NCBI RefSeq assembly: GCF_001949145.1 | Contig: NW_019091388.1 | Span: 1,544,935 to 1,608,934, forward strand | Length of the DNA: 64,000 nt | Direction: 5' to 3' | Source: Acanthaster planci | Taxonomy: Eukaryota > Echinodermata > Asteroidea > Valvatida > Acanthasteridae | Part shown: in pieces, positions 13,098 through 24,695 of the stretch | Numbering within the stretch: the first letter of the stretch is position 1 | Layout: each line of letters starts with the position of its first letter | Position numbers and translations under genes: made by a program | Notes under the pieces: generated by a model | Databases searched by the model: none | What the model was told of the DNA's origin: nothing | What the model saw: the letters and a program-made list of their open reading frames with translations, nothing else

Positions 13098-13802
13098 AAA
13101 TTCAAAAGACGGGGGGGGGGCAAAACCCGATTTGCCTGTCCTCCAATTCTCCGGTCTTTGAAGAATTCGCAGTTGGAAGCTGTGGAGAGGATTGCTATGC
13201 ATGTATTTCTATGAAATTTGAATGGAAATCAAAAAGGCTTAAATTTCGTAGTGGACTGGGAGCAGTGAGATGTCTACTGATTTCATTGTGACCTCTTTAC
13301 CCCATTACGGGCTGATCATCCGTGGACAAAACACTCTCCCCAAAGTCACTGGATTACCTGCTAAAATTGAAAAGCAATTTAAACGACTGTTAAAATAATT
13401 TACTTTGCTGTGCTTCCTAAGGACTCTGATCAGTTTGTGATAATTATGGGAAGTTTATTTACTGGCTTAGATTAATACCGCCCTCTATGGACGTTTCATC
13501 TATATTTATTGAAGTATGAAACCTTGACGTAAGATTAGGCGAGGGCCAAACGTAAACGTGAATTCACAGACTGGTCCCATGTGTGTGACCACTGCGTGTA
13601 TTATTTACATTTACTTCCCGAAAGTTTACCCTGGGCCTTGGAGTTACCGTGAGTATTTTGCAGTTGATCGTTAAATCATGAGTAAATCGTACAGATGTGA
13701 GTTTCAGTTAAGCGATTAATGTGGGGATGATTAGCAGAGGCTCAACTCCTGTCCAGTAGACTAGATGAATGTCAGACAGCTGCGTGTATACCCAGCGTGT
13801 AT

Positions 13803-13877
13803 AGAACTCTGGAGTCCGACGTCCGCTCCTCTTTCTCGTGGGAGAGGATTGGAGCGGACGTCGGACCCCACAGTTCT
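13803..13877. repeat. GC-rich hairpin
   Basis: A perfect 16-bp inverted pair, GTCCGACGTCCGCTCC and GGAGCGGACGTCGGAC, is extended outward by AGAACT/AGTTCT with a few mismatches, giving arms of about 27 bp around a 21-bp loop. It is far more GC-rich than its surroundings. Function unknown; it could be a transposon tip or a cruciform-forming site. Confidence 0.7.
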
Positions 13878-13982
13878 GGGGGTCGGCGTGTAGGCGGGCC
13901 CAGGTGGCCATGCATGCTGGCGGTCTGGGTCAGACATGGCCACCAGATCATAATCAGCTGTGAAAGATGTTTGTTTTGGCCA

Positions 13983-14347
13983 AATAAGCCATTTGCGAGT
14001 TAAATTTGAATAAAATCCGGTAGGGCCTACACCGAGTTCTTGAAATTTACGTGAACATAACAACTTGAATTCTCAAACCACTGTTGCCATACCTCGTGAT
14101 TCAGGGCAAGCTTTTGCTTAGTTACATAAGAGATGCCTTGCAACAATACACTCTTCTCAATGGATAAGAATGGCACAAAGGAACCAGTCCATTCCAGAGA
14201 TGGTAGTTGCTATGCAAAAGCTTGCCTCGAATCACAAGATATAGCAACAGTGTTTTTAGTCCGGGGAATTCAAATTCTTACATTTCTGTGCAATCAGATA
14301 ACACAGTGTACCAGATTTTATTCAAATTTAACTCGTAAGTGGCTTAT
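13983..14347. mobile_element. 365-bp MITE, first of two copies
   Basis: The ends are inverted repeats of about 37 bp: AATAAGCC...TTGAATAAAATCCGG on the left and CCAGATTTTATTCAA...GGCTTATT on the right. The body is about 80 percent identical to 20662-20987, sharing GGCACAAAGGAACCA and TTCCAGAGATGGTAG. No transposase frame. Two diverged copies in one window indicate a common family. Confidence 0.7.
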
Positions 14348-14765
14348 TGGGGTTCTGCCAATGTCATGTGACAGATGTCTATCGAGGAAGAGCTCCGCAT
14401 CCGGCAATCACAATATTTGAATTTACAAACGCCAGCATGGTTGTAAAAATTTGACAGAAAAAGACTTTTCTTTTAATAGACATGTCAGGGTCGGACGTTT
14501 TAGTTTAGCAAGTCAAGTTCTTGTCAAGCTTGACTTGTCTAAAGTTGCTTCATGGTCTCCATGCCTGTCTTCAAGATGAGATGGATTAAAAAAAACAAAT
14601 TTTGGTGCTGGTGAAGCTGTGCCATATTGTATGATACAGAACTCTTCTTTCCTTTTGGGAGGGGAGGTTTTTCAGATGGAAGTTCAAACCCTTTCTGTTT
14701 CTTGTCCCAGCCTACTTTGTTTTTCCCCCACCTGGTTGTGTTCGGGCATTCTGTGTGTAACAGTA

Positions 14766-14818
14766 TTTATCTGCATATATACATGTATACATACATGTAC
14801 ATGTACATGTATGTATGT
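14766..14818. repeat. ACATGT/GTATGT microsatellite
   Basis: Low-complexity run of TACATGTA and ATACATAC units. Shorter copies of the same word are scattered across the host part of the window (about 4910, 16830, 18850, 22730) and it is largely absent from the virus-like part. Confidence 0.7.
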
Positions 14819-16210
14819 TGAATCCCTGTTGGATGGGACGATACCAGTTGTTATCAAAAGTGTCATGAAACTTATGGGAAAATAGGACCTTCGTTTGAAT
14901 AAAGCCTCCTCTATTTGTGAGGAAAAAAGGACAAAGAACTGTATTCCTTGTCTACAGTATGTGGCCTTATAATTCCATGCTCTAGACACTGCAGAGGCAA
15001 GCTTGAGATCTCACTTGATATCCAGTAGTTGTCTTCACCCTTTTGTAAAAGTTGGTGGGAATGTTGAGGGCAACTGATCAATTGGCGTGATTGTGCGATT
15101 GCAGTGAGCCATCAGTCAATCCATTATAACTTTTCTTCCTTTTTTGATACTGTCTTCTACAACCACGAATAAGAAACAACATGTAGTTGTCTTAGGTGAA
15201 AGTTTTGACTGCAAGGTTGACTGATCAAACACAACTTGACCAGTCATGCAGATTGAGCAGTTGTGCCCAACAGAAATACATGTATTTGAAGAGACATTTG
15301 AAACTTTTTGTGTTGGTAACACACCTGAATATTCACAGCTACAAGATAATCCGTGAATTCATTCTGATTACTTCAGCACTTTCAATGGCTGAATTGGATA
15401 TTTGTGCATGTGTTTAATTGAACTCTCCAATTTGTAAGTGTGACATCAATTCAAACCACACCCACTGCACATGGAGCTTCATGGAACCAAGGATGGGACT
15501 TTATGTTTGATTTGAAAAATGTTCAGAAAACTTTCTCATACCCTTTAAATGTTTAGCCAACATTTTACAGAGGCTGTCGTTTACTTCGGATTTTTCATCA
15601 TGCATCAACAATGTACGTGGTCCAACCAATTTAAATGTAGATTGATGTTGGGATATTTGAAACAAGCAGTGTTTATTGTTTCAGAGTCCACCTTTTTTCT
15701 TGAAACACGCATGGATGCTGAAAGGGAAAAGTGTTCCGAAAATCAGATTACATTACACGCATCATTTACAGTAAAAATGAATGCCAGATTGTGTCAATGA
15801 AATCGTCAAACCTCTAGAAGGGGACAGTTGCATTTAAATGTTTGGGAAAATCTTTAAACGGATTTGGAACCTTTTTCGTTTAAATGAGTAAACGTCCCAT
15901 AGATGGGCCCATGGAACCGGAAGGTTATGTGCAACTTGAGTGCTCCTTCAGTGGAAGCTTGCAGTCATTGGTGCGTGCCTGTGTATGACAAAGTCACTTA
16001 TGAACCAGATAGCTTGACGTTTGTGTGAAGGTTTCACTGTTAATTTTTTACTGTTTCCATGTACATCCTATTTTAATACTTCGTTTGATAAAACATGAAA
16101 TTTTGATCAGATTTTTTTGGGGGGGCATACTTGTTTCCGTACAGCTGCTATGATGTGTCTCGTTGAATCCTTCTGAGAAGTGAAGGACCACATTCCTATG
16201 ACAACTCACC

Positions 16211-19200
16211 ATGACGTCTCTCATCGCTCGTTCTCAAGAGTACCTGAGTTTTAGAAGTACTGTTTCATTGAGAAAAGTAAGTTGAAGATTATAGCTGAAA
16301 GTCGTGGCTGGGGCTGTTGGGAACACACAGGTCTATAGACAATAGCTGCAGCCACTTTCTGAGGATGGTGTAGCCTTACCATAGTTACCTGACACGGACA
16401 TTAATGCCCCTTCAAAGTTAAACTGTTAAAGAATGAATCTCCAGAACTCTCTTTTTCTAATTCACAATCAGATTTTTTGCCTACTAGTGGCTAGCAGGCC
16501 GTCAGTAAAAAACACAATAGTGATAAAACTCACAAAGCTGAACAACTGACAAAGCTGTGTTTGCACAGCCCCCAGTGTGGAGTGGTTAAGCCCCTCACAT
16601 TTTCAGAGATATTTTGGATACGATCGGTCAATCAGCATGTGCGACGGTACGACAGTGCTGTGTCGTTAGTCTAACCTGTGTGATCTCTGAAATCTCTAAC
16701 TTCACGTCCCATTTTGAAACAGTATTCCACTATGCGAATTGGATAGAAAAGGCAATTAATTACTGGCAAATCTTGCAATATTATTGACCAGTTTACCAAG
16801 ATTAGACAGATTGATCGTGCCCAATGTACATGTACATGTATGTGCAGATGGTGTTTTGAAGCTGAGATCTGTACTTCAGCCATGCACCCATCTATGGCAA
16901 ATAGCTGCATTTTATGATGCTTAACCCTTACAACAAGGATAACATGAGTGGAGACCAGTTCTCAACTAGTTGTTGCTTTGAATGGTATTGTTGCAGCTTT
17001 GTTGTAGCAATGCTGCTCGGTTCTGCTATATCCTCATCAACTATTCCCAAGGCTTTGCATAGATTGAGCCCATCAACCATCATTTGTCATAGACTCGTGC
17101 ACAGTCGAGTTACAGAACTGAGCTTCATACATGTACGTCTGGTCACATACATGCCACCCCTTTTATCTTTACCACGGTCAGGTGGCAGTTGATGATGATG
17201 ACAGTAAGTACTGGACAGTGTATGACGTGGGGCCCCGTTGCGTCAAATGCCCTGTCATCTTCTTTCCTCCCGTCAGTGGAACGGCAGACATCTTCTTCAG
17301 ACAGATGCTTGGTCTATCCGCCAAAGGCTACCGAACTATCTCAGTAAGCTAGGAAACAAAAATAGGAATTTATTTGTACCTTTAGTAGAGCAATACAAAG
17401 CCACAAACAGCTGCAAATGCTTTGTGTTGGTTTGCTTATTAATAACAGCCTTTAATAGACAATAAATGTTTACAAATTCAGTGGTGAGAATAATTTCATA
17501 AGGCGCCAGGTGAAATAATATTCTATCGGGGGGGGGGACCAAGTAGAATAGAACATTAAATGGAACGTTCGCCGGAACATTTGTAGTTTAATCTGTCAAC
17601 AAATGAAATCATTCTTTCTTTTGCATGAATGCGAACATTGCTGTATCCGGTATGTATTTTCTACATATAAGTCAAGCCACAAGTCCTCAGGGATATGTGA
17701 CCATGTGGCTCAGGTTTGTGGCTCCCAATCTTACGGTTGGGGGTTCAAATCTTGCAGCTGGTCTTATGGTGTGACTTTGGGCAAGTTACTTTTCCCTATG
17801 TGCCAAGGGAAGTCACACGGGGTGTGGGTGTGGCACTCCCCATTTGTCAATTTTGTTGCTATTGGCGAGAATGGAGTAAGAATGTTAAATTGTAGTAAAA
17901 TCTCATAACCTGAATTTGGCGACTTAGTACAGTAGCTTTCCGTTATAGCACAGCCTGATATAACGTTCTTACTGATATAACGCTCGATTCAGATTTCCCC
18001 AACTGCACGCCCATTCAATGTGTACATTTTTCTGTGGTTATAGTGCTTCCATTTATAACACTTTTCGGTATATAACGCTCACGATTTTCGGCCCCGAGAA
18101 ACATATAAAGCATGTGAAATGATTCCGGTTATAGTGCTCTTCACCATGGAAAGTCATATTCTTTGAAAATCAATGCGTATGAAACCACATTGCAAAGCCG
18201 CTGCGATTGACCGGTCATCCTGGACACCTTGTACTTTAGCCATCACACAGTGCAGACACACACTGGGCCGGCCGTCCATGCAGCGCGATCGTGAGCACAT
18301 CCTCACCACGGTGAGCCGCGTCCGCGTGGCTTTGCTGTGGCGACATTGTTACTTGTCGTGATTATTTTCCTACTTCTATTTATTCTCATGGTGTAGTTTT
18401 GTACACAAAAATTGAGATACTACATGTACATGTAGTATTTTGTTACCTAAAGGTTTCTTTCTACCGATAAATAAAATCAGCCGCTTAAAGTGTCTGTGTA
18501 TGTTCGTGTAGCAAATCTCGTCTTTTCGGCGATTGCGATCGGCGTGACATGTCGGATCTGATTTCACTTGGGTTTTCTGATGACATATCGCTTTCTGTTG
18601 TCACATGGTTATTGGGAAAAGTCAGCGATTGGACTGTCCACGTGTGAATGGGTACGTAACAGTAGTCAGGATGTCGCGGTGGGTGTGGATGCAGGCTTGT
18701 GCCGTGATGCAGCATGCACGAGGTCCTGTGGCAGTTTTTTCTTATCGGCATCACAAAATCACTGAGATAAACAGGATACAAGGCATATACATGTACTCTA
18801 AAAATTACAGTACTTACATCTGCCAATACAAGTAAACGAAATTCACATGCATGTACATGGCACATATGTACATGTAGATACATGTATCTATACATGTACA
18901 GAGAAGGACATGTGCGTTGCACATGTTGCTCGTCCATCCAGTCAGTTATAGCGCTATGCGGTTATAATGCCCAATTCTGTTAGGTCCCCTTGAGAGCGCT
19001 ATAGCAGGAATCTACTGTACCCATTTTTCCAGAGCCAGTCACAAATACATGTACAGTGTATGTACTTGTTAGGATAGATGTACTGTACATGTATTTATTG
19101 TGTTTAGCTGTTTGTGGTTGATAATACTGGATTAATTTGTTTGTTCGGACCTTCCCCCCCCCCGGAAATGAGATGTTTTCAGGAATGTTGAAATGTTATT

Positions 19201-22200
19201 AGCCCATTGACCAGGCATAATACTACACCATTCATCAGCACCATTCGAATAGCAGATGCTATCATTTTGGTTAGTTCTTCCATACAGTTCTGCATTATTC
19301 ACCCGACCATTGTCTCTGCCAATATCTCATCACAGCTTGAATACCCTGTTCATTGGACACTGGAAGGCCTGTGTATCAGCTTCAGGAAACTGTTAGATCA
19401 CATGCAGCTGGATATGGTAATATTCACATTAGTAGATGGTTGGGACTTTATAATGAAGACATTGGTATGGAACAGGGATGAAATTCTTTTTTTGGGGGGG
19501 GTTTCAGTATTTTTGATTCGAAAATTCTGGGTTTTCAGAGGTTTGGTCATTTAGGATTTGCTATACTTTTGCACTGACTACAAATTATATTAAAATTCTC
19601 TTAAAAATCACAGCCGTTTGGGACAAAACTCATGCATTTTGTTGTTTTGCTCAATTTTGCTTGGATTTCTCTAAATTCTCTTCACCCCCAAATCTCAACC
19701 ATGTTGGAATGTGAATATTTGGAAATGGAAAGAATTTCTTCCTGTGGAGGTTAATTTTGCATTTTTTAAACTATCAAAACACCTTAACATGCACTCACCA
19801 ACAGTTATTTTAAGCAGTTTAGTTTTAAGAGTGTGACACTGAGAATTTTGAGAAAATAAACAGGATTTTTTATCTGCCGGTTTTCCCAGGTCCACATATT
19901 CGGCTCCTCGTTGGGCGGTTTTGTGGCCCAGAAGTTTGCCGAGTATTCCTACCGTAGTCCCCGGGTCATTTCTCTTATTCTGTGCAACACGTTCATCGAC
20001 ACGGAAGTCTTCCAGCAGACTGGTGCGGCTCCAACGTGAGTGCTTGTGTTACTCACACATGTATAGGAGGATGTTAATTGTTTGTTTGTTGTCATGTTAG
20101 GGTGTGTATTTGTCCCCCTAGAAAATTTGGCTGTAAAAAATTATAAAAAATCTACCCACCTGTCCACCATAATTTTGTTTTTGGTGTAAACGGGAAACAG
20201 CTGTTTTGGTTTTTTTTGTTGGCCTCAGCTAATGCAAGTGACATGGCAGACTGCATAGTTACAGGGAACCAAGCCTGGTGGTTTCCATTGAATTGCACAT
20301 ACAGTGCAACAACATCTGTCCTATGTTGAATTGAGGCACATTTCGTTGCACCAAACAGAATTTGCTCTATGGCTGTGCTCAATATTGTTTATTTAGCCGG
20401 ATATCTGGGGAAAACCTGGTCAAGTAACACTTGACCCTCCCACTCTCATGGAGAACTAGAAATAGACCTGTTAAACATGACATCACACTTTGTGCACATG
20501 TACACTTTGCTATGGAAGTGAGATAGGATGTGATCGATCAAGTCCCTTATAGGAAAGCGCACTAGCTCCCTTTGCTACACTACATAGACATTTCACAAGG
20601 TGGTCAATTGATTTTGAATGAATAGACAATCTCCTCTAGAATATGGATATGACATTGACACAATAAGCCTTTTGTGAGTTCTTTAAATTCACATGAACAT
20701 ACATTGTAACAATTTCATTGAATTTTCCACACCTTGTGATTTGGGGCAAGTTTTTTTTAGTTGCGTAAAAGACGCCTTGCATCAATACACTGTTTTCAGT
20801 GGATAAGAAGGGCACAAAGGAACCAATTCATTCCAGAGATGGTAGCAGCTTTGCAAAAGCTGGCACTGAATCACGAAGTATAGCAACAGTGTCTTTAGTC
20901 TGGGGGACTCAAGTTGTTATGTTTATGTGCAGTCAGATAACTCAGTGTGCCAGATTTTACTCAAATTTAACTCACAAAAGGCTTTTTCAGCTCTGACCCT
21001 CAAATGTGACTCTTTATATGCTGGATATTTAGATGATTTTGTTTGTATGAATGAATGGTTCAGGGTGTCAGGGTCATTTATCTCATCAGGTTTTGGATGA
21101 TTCCGGGATTCCTTCTGAAGAGGATGGTACTGAACAACTTCAGCCGTCAGCAGCACGACATGGACATTGCCAATTCAATTGACTTCATCGTGGAAAGGGT
21201 AAGACATCCCCTGAGACGTGATATTAGTTCCCTGGTCCGAGGCAACACCCTTATTTGGCCTGTCAAACTGGGTTTGCCTTTCCATGAATGTAAACATTAC
21301 AGATTACATGTAGGTGGATTAGCTCCCGAATATGCATGAGATGAACTGAACAGTGGCTGGTTGTTTCTACCTTTCTAGCTGGAGTCGTTGAGCCAATCAG
21401 ATCTTGCCAGTAGACTGACCATCAACTGTATGAGTTCCTATGTTGAACCCCAGAAACTGCATGCACTGGACATCACCCTTATTGATGTGAGTTGGACAAA
21501 ACAGAATCGTTAATTACTTATGTGTCTTTGGGCCTTTTATAAGAATGTTTGATTCAAAATTTGTTACATGTACTGTATGTTCACTATTTTCAACTTTTTA
21601 GGTTGAATTATTTGTTGAATTACCCGATTTACTCTTTTCCAATCTGAAGGGACCCATTTCTGTGTAGTGTCAGCATGTTTTTGTGCTTTAAAAAAAATTC
21701 TCATGAATGAACCATTTAGGGCTTTTCATTGCATATATGACTTCATCTGCCTTGTAGACTGCTGCAAAATGTGGATCATTTAGCAAGTTGTACCATAAAT
21801 AGATGCAGTGTCCATGTACATAGGTGCTGCACTGTGAACTCTTATGTACATGTAATATGTGTACTAAGTCTGTGCAGAGGGTAACAGCCTCTCACAATGC
21901 TCTGTGGGAATCACATTGCAACTTCACATCATTGTGTGCCCTCAGGTGTTTGACGAATGTGCAATCTCTCAGCTAGTCCGAGAGGAGACTTACAAGTGCT
22001 ACCCTGACGCCAAGCGAGCCCACCTCAAGAGTGGGGGCAACTTCCCTTACCTCAGTCGGAGTGACGAGGTCAACCTTCACATTCAGGTGAGGCTGACCTC
22101 AGCGGTTAACTGGACGCTCTTCTTGCACTGGACGCACTAACCATGTTGCTAGGCAGTGTAAATGTTTCAAGTGGTCTCAAGCCTGTGAAACCTTGACCCT

Positions 22201-24695
22201 GATGATGCCAAATCCAACAAGAGTCTGTGTCAGTTACACTACGAAACTTTAACCTTAACTGTCCTCCACCCTCTACCCTTTGGGGGATCAAGGCCTGTGG
22301 GGGTTATGAGTTAGTTACACAAGCTATCCAGTGATGCCCCAGTTGTGTAGACCAGCAAAACATTTTTTGATAGTACTTTCTCTTGGTGGGATCTTATCCT
22401 GTGGGTTGTTAAATTTAATGGCATCTAGAACTTTTGCTCGCAAAGATGCTGTGATTTTGTAAGATGAATTTGGCAGCTTAGCATGTAGGGTACACTGTTG
22501 TTCTGTTATGGTGCATGCTGTTCAACAAAGCTAAATGTGGGTGGTGCTCGGTTTAATATTAGGCAAAAAGTCACTTGAATCAGTATGTAAGCTGACTGGG
22601 GGATGAGTTGGTAACTGTACGGTGAATTTTCATAAGTGCACATGTAGATAAGAAATCAACTTAAGTAAATTAACTGCTTAATTTAAGAAGTTCAACACGC
22701 AAGTCCCGTTAGAAGTGTTGTATACATACATGTACATGTAATTGTAAAATCTGCTATTCCTGGCCCCATATAGAATACCGAAGAGGGACGTATTTTAAAC
22801 CAGAAAGTGCAGGGCAAATGAATGGAGTACGTGCATGTGTTGGTTCGCGTGCTGGCTCTCACAATAATCACAATAATGCCTTTGACATCGCAAGTGTGCG
22901 TGTGACGCATTCACTTCGGTACTCTACTGGCTTGCGTTGATTTAAAAAAAAACTCCAGTGAACAGCTTGCACTGAGAAATTGCATGTTAAAAATTGATTC
23001 CCAGTGTGATATTGGGCACGTGAATAGAAGATAGGCAAGTGCCTTGGTGACCTAGCCTTGATCTTGTTGGTGGTCTTACATTCTTTTCTCTTTTTGTTGG
23101 GAGAGGGGTAGTCCTAACCATGTATTATTGTGCTTTCACCCGATCTGACTACCCATTGCTACTTATAAGTGAGGCCTGTGCAGTAAAATAGCCTGCAAGA
23201 ACTATGATGCTAATATATTTTCATATGATGCAATACAGTGGCACACTTATAAGTGAGGCTAGTCAGTGTCTTGAAAATTTGGATGCAGAAGGCTCGAACA
23301 AGCCTCACTTATAAATGTGCCTACTGTATTGCATCATACGATAATATATTAGCATCACAGTTAGAGCTTGGCTATTTTTCTGCACAGGCCTCACTTATAA
23401 GTAGCGGTGGGTAGTCGGATCGGGTGGTGCTTTACATTTTGGATGAGTTTGCAGGGTCGGGGAAGGAAGATCTTGGGTACTGTCATTCTACATCAAATTT
23501 TGAGAGTTGTGGCTGGTTCCTACTACAGGGAAATGTGAAAGGAAAGCAAATTTGACGTCAAAAAAGATTTGCAGCAAAATTCACTCAAGTTGAAATGTGT
23601 TTCACTTTTACAAATTTGCAGCGCAAATATTTGATCTGGGATATCACAAATTTGGGTTTGTGTTCGCTTTTGCTTGAAGTACAAACCAGCCTTTAAAGTG
23701 CAAGGAATAAGGCATCGGTTCTCTTTCCAGTGGTACATTTTTTTAGGATTAGAGGAAGGTCCCTGGCAGTGATGTAGTGCGAGTGCCAATCACTGTTCCA
23801 ACCGAGCTACAGCTCGGAAGCAAAGTCCATTATGTTCATATGTAGGAGCATGTAAATTTTTTGCAACTCTGTGACTTAGCCAATAAGACTTTTAGAGACT
23901 GTGATGCCATTCTGAGCAGAAATCTGCTTGGGGCTTTTGAATGACTGATTCGTGTTAGCTGACCGTACAGTGTCATAATTATCGGCTAACCGTGTTTAAT
24001 GAGGTATCAGCCTCTGCTGAAAGTGCCTGTGGGTGATTCAGACCAGGAATTGTGTATTTCAGCGATTTGGAAAATTTGGATCTACCATTGCATGGCAAAT
24101 ACACTCACGCAAATCGGAACCAACATGGACTCCAGCCCAGCTGCACGCACCTAGGACTAACCAGTTTACATGAAATGAATGGGATGGCATGGACCGTATG
24201 TCACCGCACAATGCCATGCTTTCCTTGTGTTAACAAGTCATCAGGTTGGCCAACAAAGGCCTGTAATACATGATAGCTGATTGGTAAAAATCCTGAGGGT
24301 CTTGAGGCGGTTCCCTCACTCAATTAATCACCCCATATGCGAAGATTTCATAGATGCTTGTATGCAAGTATCTTATTCCATCGACCAATAAAAGGCCGAG
24401 GGAATTAGGATTAACTGAATTGATCAAATTTGATTTGCAGATTCATCTGTTGAAGTACGTTCAGTCCCGTTACGACGCCCGGTCCCCACAGGAGGAGATA
24501 ACCATCTCTAGCGTCACCAAGGAGACAGGAAGCAATGGCGACAGTCGCAAGGATGTGGAAGATAATGGAGAGAGTGCTGAGGAGGTAGGGGGCCATGGAG
24601 ACAGTACCAGGGAAGCCACAGACCCGTTCGGCCTGAAGCCAGAAGTCTCATCCACAGAAAAATACTCAAGCGATAATAAGGAGGAAGGCCTTTGA
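16211..24695 (+). CDS. SPG21: Maspardin-like alpha/beta hydrolase, 8 exons
   Basis: Exons 16211-16276, 17182-17343, 19336-19416, 19890-20035, 21090-21198, 21379-21486, 21946-22086 and 24441-24695 have consensus splice sites and joining phases, giving 355 residues. Recognisable maspardin signatures are VDDDDSKYW in exon 2, [13 protein letters not shown] in exon 2, [10 protein letters not shown] in exon 3, the nucleophile elbow GSSLGG (Ser110) in exon 4, and [14 protein letters not shown] followed by EVNLHIQ in exon 7. The vertebrate protein is an endosome-associated hydrolase-fold protein that binds CD4 and is mutated in Mast syndrome; catalysis is uncertain. The start ATG opens a 22-residue exon that aligns with the vertebrate N terminus. 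The last exon adds an acidic Ser/Gly/Glu-rich tail unlike the vertebrate end. Introns carry a SINE and several MITEs. Confidence 0.93.
17695..17830 (+). repeat. tRNA-derived SINE fragment in maspardin intron 2
   Basis: The head resembles a tRNA gene with a B-box-like GGGGGTTCAAATC at about 17741. It is followed by GTGACTTTGGGCAAGTTACTT, close to the conserved core of CORE/MIR-type SINEs. No clean poly-A tail or target duplication is visible, so it is probably old or truncated. Confidence 0.5.
17930..19017. mobile_element. pogo/Tigger-like non-autonomous transposon in maspardin intron 2
   Basis: The ends CAGTAGCTTTCCGTTATAGC (17930) and GCTATAGCAGGAATCTACTG (19017) are inverted repeats with a few mismatches, flanked on both sides by TA, the usual Tc1/mariner target. 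Several internal copies of GATATAACGCTC and GGTTATAGTGCT lie near the ends, as in Tigger-like MITEs. No DDE transposase frame is present in 1.09 kb. Confidence 0.65.
20662..20987. mobile_element. MITE, second copy, in maspardin intron 4
   Basis: Diverged copy of the element at 13983-14347. The left end AATAAGCCTTTTGTGAGTT and right end AACTCACAAAAGGCTTTT are inverted repeats. It lies wholly in the intron and should be removed by splicing. Confidence 0.7.
23137..23426. mobile_element. Fold-back MITE with 7-bp target duplication in maspardin intron 7
   Basis: Almost the whole element is an inverted repeat: arms 23137-23275 and about 23297-23426 pair, including CACCCGATCTGACTACCC with GGGTAGTCGGATCGGGTG and TACTTATAAGTGAGGCCTG with its complement. 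GTGCTTT flanks both sides (23130-23136 and 23427-23433). It has no coding content. The transcribed intron would form a hairpin of about 130 bp. Confidence 0.8.

Larger units (their letters stand above)
13098..16210. other. Intergenic region upstream of the maspardin gene
   Basis: Contains a GC-rich hairpin (13803-13877), a MITE (13983-14347) and an ACATGT microsatellite (14766-14818), listed separately. No coding exon is supported. The maspardin promoter and any non-coding leader should lie in the last kilobase, but no core-promoter element stands out. Confidence 0.5.

Noticed and set aside
23760-23825. tRNA-like minus-strand segment (TAGCTCGGTTGG) as a second SINE
   Set aside because: Only an A-box-like word is convincing; no proper B box or tail was found.
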